Shown here: positions 62,045 to 64,000 of the stretch, one piece after another
Layout: every line of letters begins with the position of its first letter
Position numbering within the stretch: position 1 is the stretch's first letter
Assembly: GCA_050952725.1 (NCBI GenBank)
Contig: JBMNLN010000001.1
Span: forward strand, 186,001-250,000
Reading direction: 5' to 3'
DNA length: 64,000 nt
Source: JAQWCH01 sp050952725
GTDB lineage: Bacteria > Bacillota_I > Bacilli_A > RFN20 > CAG-826
Made by a program: the position numbers and the translations under genes
The notes under the pieces: generated by a model
What the model was told of the DNA's origin: nothing
Database searches by the model: none
Seen by the model: only the letters and a program-made list of their open reading frames with translations

Positions 62045-62081
62045 AATGCTTGGATTGAGTTTGAAAAGATGAAAAGCACAA

Positions 62082-62705
62082 TTATTGTTTTGTGTAATCT
62101 GATAGTTTATTTTTTAAGGTTTTCGCAATGGCAAAAACTTTTTTTCGCGACCATTTCGTCATGACGATAATCTCATCGTAAGTATACCCGCGGAGGCGAT
62201 AAAGAGCTAACATCGCTTCTTCTTCAGTAAAATCAATCTCGATATAATTTATCAGATTTTCCAAATCGTCTTCAGGAATCGTGTTATAAGCAAGGTGAGG
62301 ATCATAAGAACCTACTGTATCACCAAGTGTAATTTTGCCATCTTCAAACAATTCTTGCTCAAGAGACATAGCATAATTAAGCACGGAAAAGTTCTTTGTT
62401 GAACATTCTTTCATATAAGCTCGCATTGCCCTTTGGATTAGAAGCCGCGCATAGCCAGCGAAAACCGATTTACCAAATTCAAAAGAGTTAACTGCTTGGA
62501 TGAGCGCAATTACTCCAACTCCATGAAAATCTTCGCGTTCTAATCCAGTATACGGGTATTGTTCAATAAGATCATTAGCTTCCTTTTTGATGAGAAATTC
62601 AAATTTTTCAATGATGATGTCTAATCCCTCTTGCACACCGCGTCGATAGACGATAATGCATTCTTCTGGTGTAACCTCTCTGTCGATTTTGCAATCACTA
62701 ATCAT
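62082..62705 (-). CDS. sigH: RNA polymerase sigma factor, SigH-like
   Basis: This 207-residue protein has the sigma-70 region 2 pattern: EREDFHGVGVIALIQAVNSF, then FAGYARLLIQRAMRAYMKE (~60-115). A C-terminal region-4-like helix-turn-helix (FTEEEAMLALYRLRGYTYDEI then MTKWSRKKVFAIAKTLKNKL) follows. Bacillus sigH lies in this same position, after rlmB(-yacP) and before rpmG, which supports the name. The recognition helix is diverged, so its promoter specificity cannot be read. It lies 13 nt after rlmB. Confidence 0.75.
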   Translation of the reverse strand: MISDCKIDREVTPEECIIVYRRGVQEGLDIIIEKFEFLIKKEANDLIEQYPYTGLEREDFHGVGVIALIQAVNSFEFGKSVFAGYARLLIQRAMRAYMKECSTKNFSVLNYAMSLEQELFEDGKITLGDTVGSYDPHLAYNTIPEDDLENLINYIEIDFTEEEAMLALYRLRGYTYDEIIVMTKWSRKKVFAIAKTLKNKLSDYTKQ

Positions 62706-62718
62706 ATCGTTTCTCCTC

Positions 62719-63438
62719 TTAATTCTCTCTTTTCTGTATTATTCCAGCAATTAAGATCGCAGTTGCCACTGAGGCATTTAAGGAATTGACATGGCCAGTC
62801 ATAGGAATTTTTACCCGATAGTCACTGTTTTTTAAAAGAAGTTTCGGAACTCCTTTTCCTTCACTACCAATAATTAAAACCAGAGGAAAATCATAAGATA
62901 AGTCCATGTAGTTAGTATCAGACTCACCTTCCGCACCGACAATCCAATAACCTGCTTTTTTAAGAGTGGTTAGCGTTTGGTTAAGATTGGTCACTTGACT
63001 AACTTTAACAAAATCAAAAGCGCCAGTAGCTACTTTTAAAGCCGCTCCCGTTACTTGAACGGATCGATCTTTAGGAATGATAATTCCATCAACACTAAAA
63101 GCATCTGCTGTACGGGCAATGGCCCCGAGATTATGCGGGTCTTCCAAACCTGCTAAAAGCAGAAGAAAAGGTTTACTTTGGCTTTTTGAATAAGCAATTA
63201 AATCATCAAGTGGGGTATAGGCAAATCGCTCAATTAGAGCGACAACCCCTTGATGTTTATCGCTTTTTACCATTTCGTTTAGAACGGAGTTTTGACAAAA
63301 TTCAATATCAATACCCTGTTCTTTTGCTAAAATTAAAATTTCTTGGTCCTGAAAATTATTCCGGATGAAAAGTTTATAAACTTGATTATTGATTAATCTA
63401 CTACGGACCGCATTTCGTCCATATAGAAAAGTTTTCAT
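62719..63438 (-). CDS. rlmB: 23S rRNA 2'-O-methyltransferase, RlmB/TrmH family
   Basis: This is a SPOUT methyltransferase of 239 residues. An N-terminal substrate-binding domain (LYGRNAVRS) precedes the three SPOUT motifs: DPHNLGAIARTADAF (~98-112), LIIGSEGKGVP (~188) and IPMTGHVNSLNASVATAI (~210-228), which form the knot that binds SAM. It lies 2 nt after the MgtC-like gene and lacks a clear ribosome site, so it may rely on coupling. The Bacillus yacP gene that usually follows is absent. Confidence 0.93.
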   Translation of the reverse strand: MKTFLYGRNAVRSRLINNQVYKLFIRNNFQDQEILILAKEQGIDIEFCQNSVLNEMVKSDKHQGVVALIERFAYTPLDDLIAYSKSQSKPFLLLLAGLEDPHNLGAIARTADAFSVDGIIIPKDRSVQVTGAALKVATGAFDFVKVSQVTNLNQTLTTLKKAGYWIVGAEGESDTNYMDLSYDFPLVLIIGSEGKGVPKLLLKNSDYRVKIPMTGHVNSLNASVATAILIAGIIQKREN

Positions 63439-63440
63439 AA

Positions 63441-64000
63441 TTAATGATCAGCAGAGATGCGGAACTCCAATGGCTTAATCGTGTCTTTTAAGGCGTCGGT
63501 AAACGCGGCGATATTTTTTCTCGAAGTAAAAGCGCAATTCAACTCAACGCGGATATATGAATAGCCATTGATGACGACTAATTGGCTTTCTGAGTCGCGA
63601 ATATTGACTCCAAAGCGCGAAGCGACTAAATGAGCATCGCGAAGAATTGGGGTATCACTGGGGACGACCAGGGTAATTTTGGGCGCGCGGCGATTAGCAA
63701 AGCGTTCCACGCGACGGAAGGCCACAAGGACAAACATCGCTAGTACAGTAGATAAAATTGCTAAAACGAAGCGGCCCGTACCACAGGCAAGACCAATCGC
63801 CATCGAGAACCAAATCGTCGTCGCTGTAGTTAACCCCTTAATATCGGTCCCCGTCTGAATAATAGTACCCGCTCCTAAAAAACCAATACCTGGTACGATT
63901 TGGGCTGCAAGACGTAACGGATCGCGAGGGGAATCACCAGCATAAGTAAATCCATAAATGGAAATTAGGGTAATGACAGTGGAGCCCGCCCCAATGAGAA
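63441..64000 (-). CDS. MgtC/SapB-family membrane protein, partial (N-terminus beyond the right edge)
   Basis: The frame is open to the window end. The MgtC core is clear: RLAAQIVPGIGFLGAGTII, then GLTTATTIWFSMAIGLACGTGRF, which is the conserved region spanning the last membrane helices. A ~75-residue C-terminal cytoplasmic domain follows (ITLVVPSDTPILRDAH to FRISADH), resembling an ACT-like tail. MgtC proteins affect virulence and Mg2+/ATP homeostasis; many environmental relatives have unknown roles. An internal ATG (63803) is not the start, because the family core extends upstream of it. Confidence 0.88.
   Translation of the reverse strand, partial: LIGAGSTVITLISIYGFTYAGDSPRDPLRLAAQIVPGIGFLGAGTIIQTGTDIKGLTTATTIWFSMAIGLACGTGRFVLAILSTVLAMFVLVAFRRVERFANRRAPKITLVVPSDTPILRDAHLVASRFGVNIRDSESQLVVINGYSYIRVELNCAFTSRKNIAAFTDALKDTIKPLEFRISADH

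Overview
The window is a compact bacterial chromosome segment, roughly mid-40s %GC by eye, with almost every gene on the minus strand. Gene content and order point to the Bacillota/Mycoplasmatota side of the tree. The minus strand reads rlmB, sigH-like, rpmG, secE, nusG, rplK, rplA, rplJ, rplL, ybxB-like, rpoB, rpoC, rpsL, rpsG, fusA, tuf, which is the Bacillus rlmB-to-tuf block. A second Bacillus-like block is uvrA, lgt, trxB, rapZ, whiA. Tryptophan is encoded by TGG and TGA is a stop, so this is genetic code 11 and not a code-4 Mycoplasma. RpoB carries Asn at the position equivalent to E. coli His526, as reported for naturally rifampicin-resistant spiroplasmas and mycoplasmas. With pyruvate:ferredoxin oxidoreductase, glycolysis, two ABC importers and several lipoprotein proteases, this suggests an anaerobic, fermentative, peptide- and sugar-importing relative of Mollicutes or Erysipelotrichia. 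The exact lineage cannot be fixed from the sequence alone.

Layout. 1-5.85 kb: oligopeptide ABC importer (oppA-B-C-D; oppD runs off the left edge). 5.85-6.54 kb: non-coding DNA with an apparent gene relic. 6.5-10.6 kb: flavodoxin-like protein, two overlapping mgtE genes and a Bax-inhibitor-1-like membrane protein. 10.7-13.9 kb: gap-pgk-tpiA. 14-21.3 kb: uvrA-lgt-trxB-rapZ-whiA-xre. 21.4-26 kb: tRNA-Pro(GGG) on the plus strand, nifJ, a small Rex-like winged-helix protein and tRNA-Lys(CUU). 26-32.4 kb: carbohydrate ABC importer operon ending in an OB-like lipoprotein. 32.6-35.2 kb: two tandem RDD membrane proteins. 35.2-39.7 kb: str operon (rpsL-rpsG-fusA-tuf). 39.8-44.7 kb: two paralogous M6 metalloprotease lipoproteins and an NCS2-type permease, sitting between the str and rpoBC blocks. 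44.7-55.2 kb: rpoC, rpoB, methyltransferase and the L7/L12-L10-L1-L11 genes. 55.5-57.7 kb: a KtrBA-type potassium transporter on the plus strand, splitting nusG from rplK. 57.8-58.7 kb: nusG-secE-rpmG. 58.9-62 kb: a large cell-surface subtilase. 62-64 kb: sigH-like, rlmB and the C-terminal part of an MgtC-family protein.

The housekeeping core keeps the ancestral order but is broken at three places by accessory modules: the protease/permease block, ktrBA and the subtilase. Several ABC and RDD membrane proteins carry large extra extracytoplasmic segments between their first two membrane helices. I found no CRISPR array, prophage, intact insertion sequence or rRNA. No clearly new multi-gene system stands out. 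The most distinctive signals are oppD with no standard start codon, altered key residues in RapZ, Lgt and one MgtE, a possibly leaderless ktrB, and the recurrent loop insertions.
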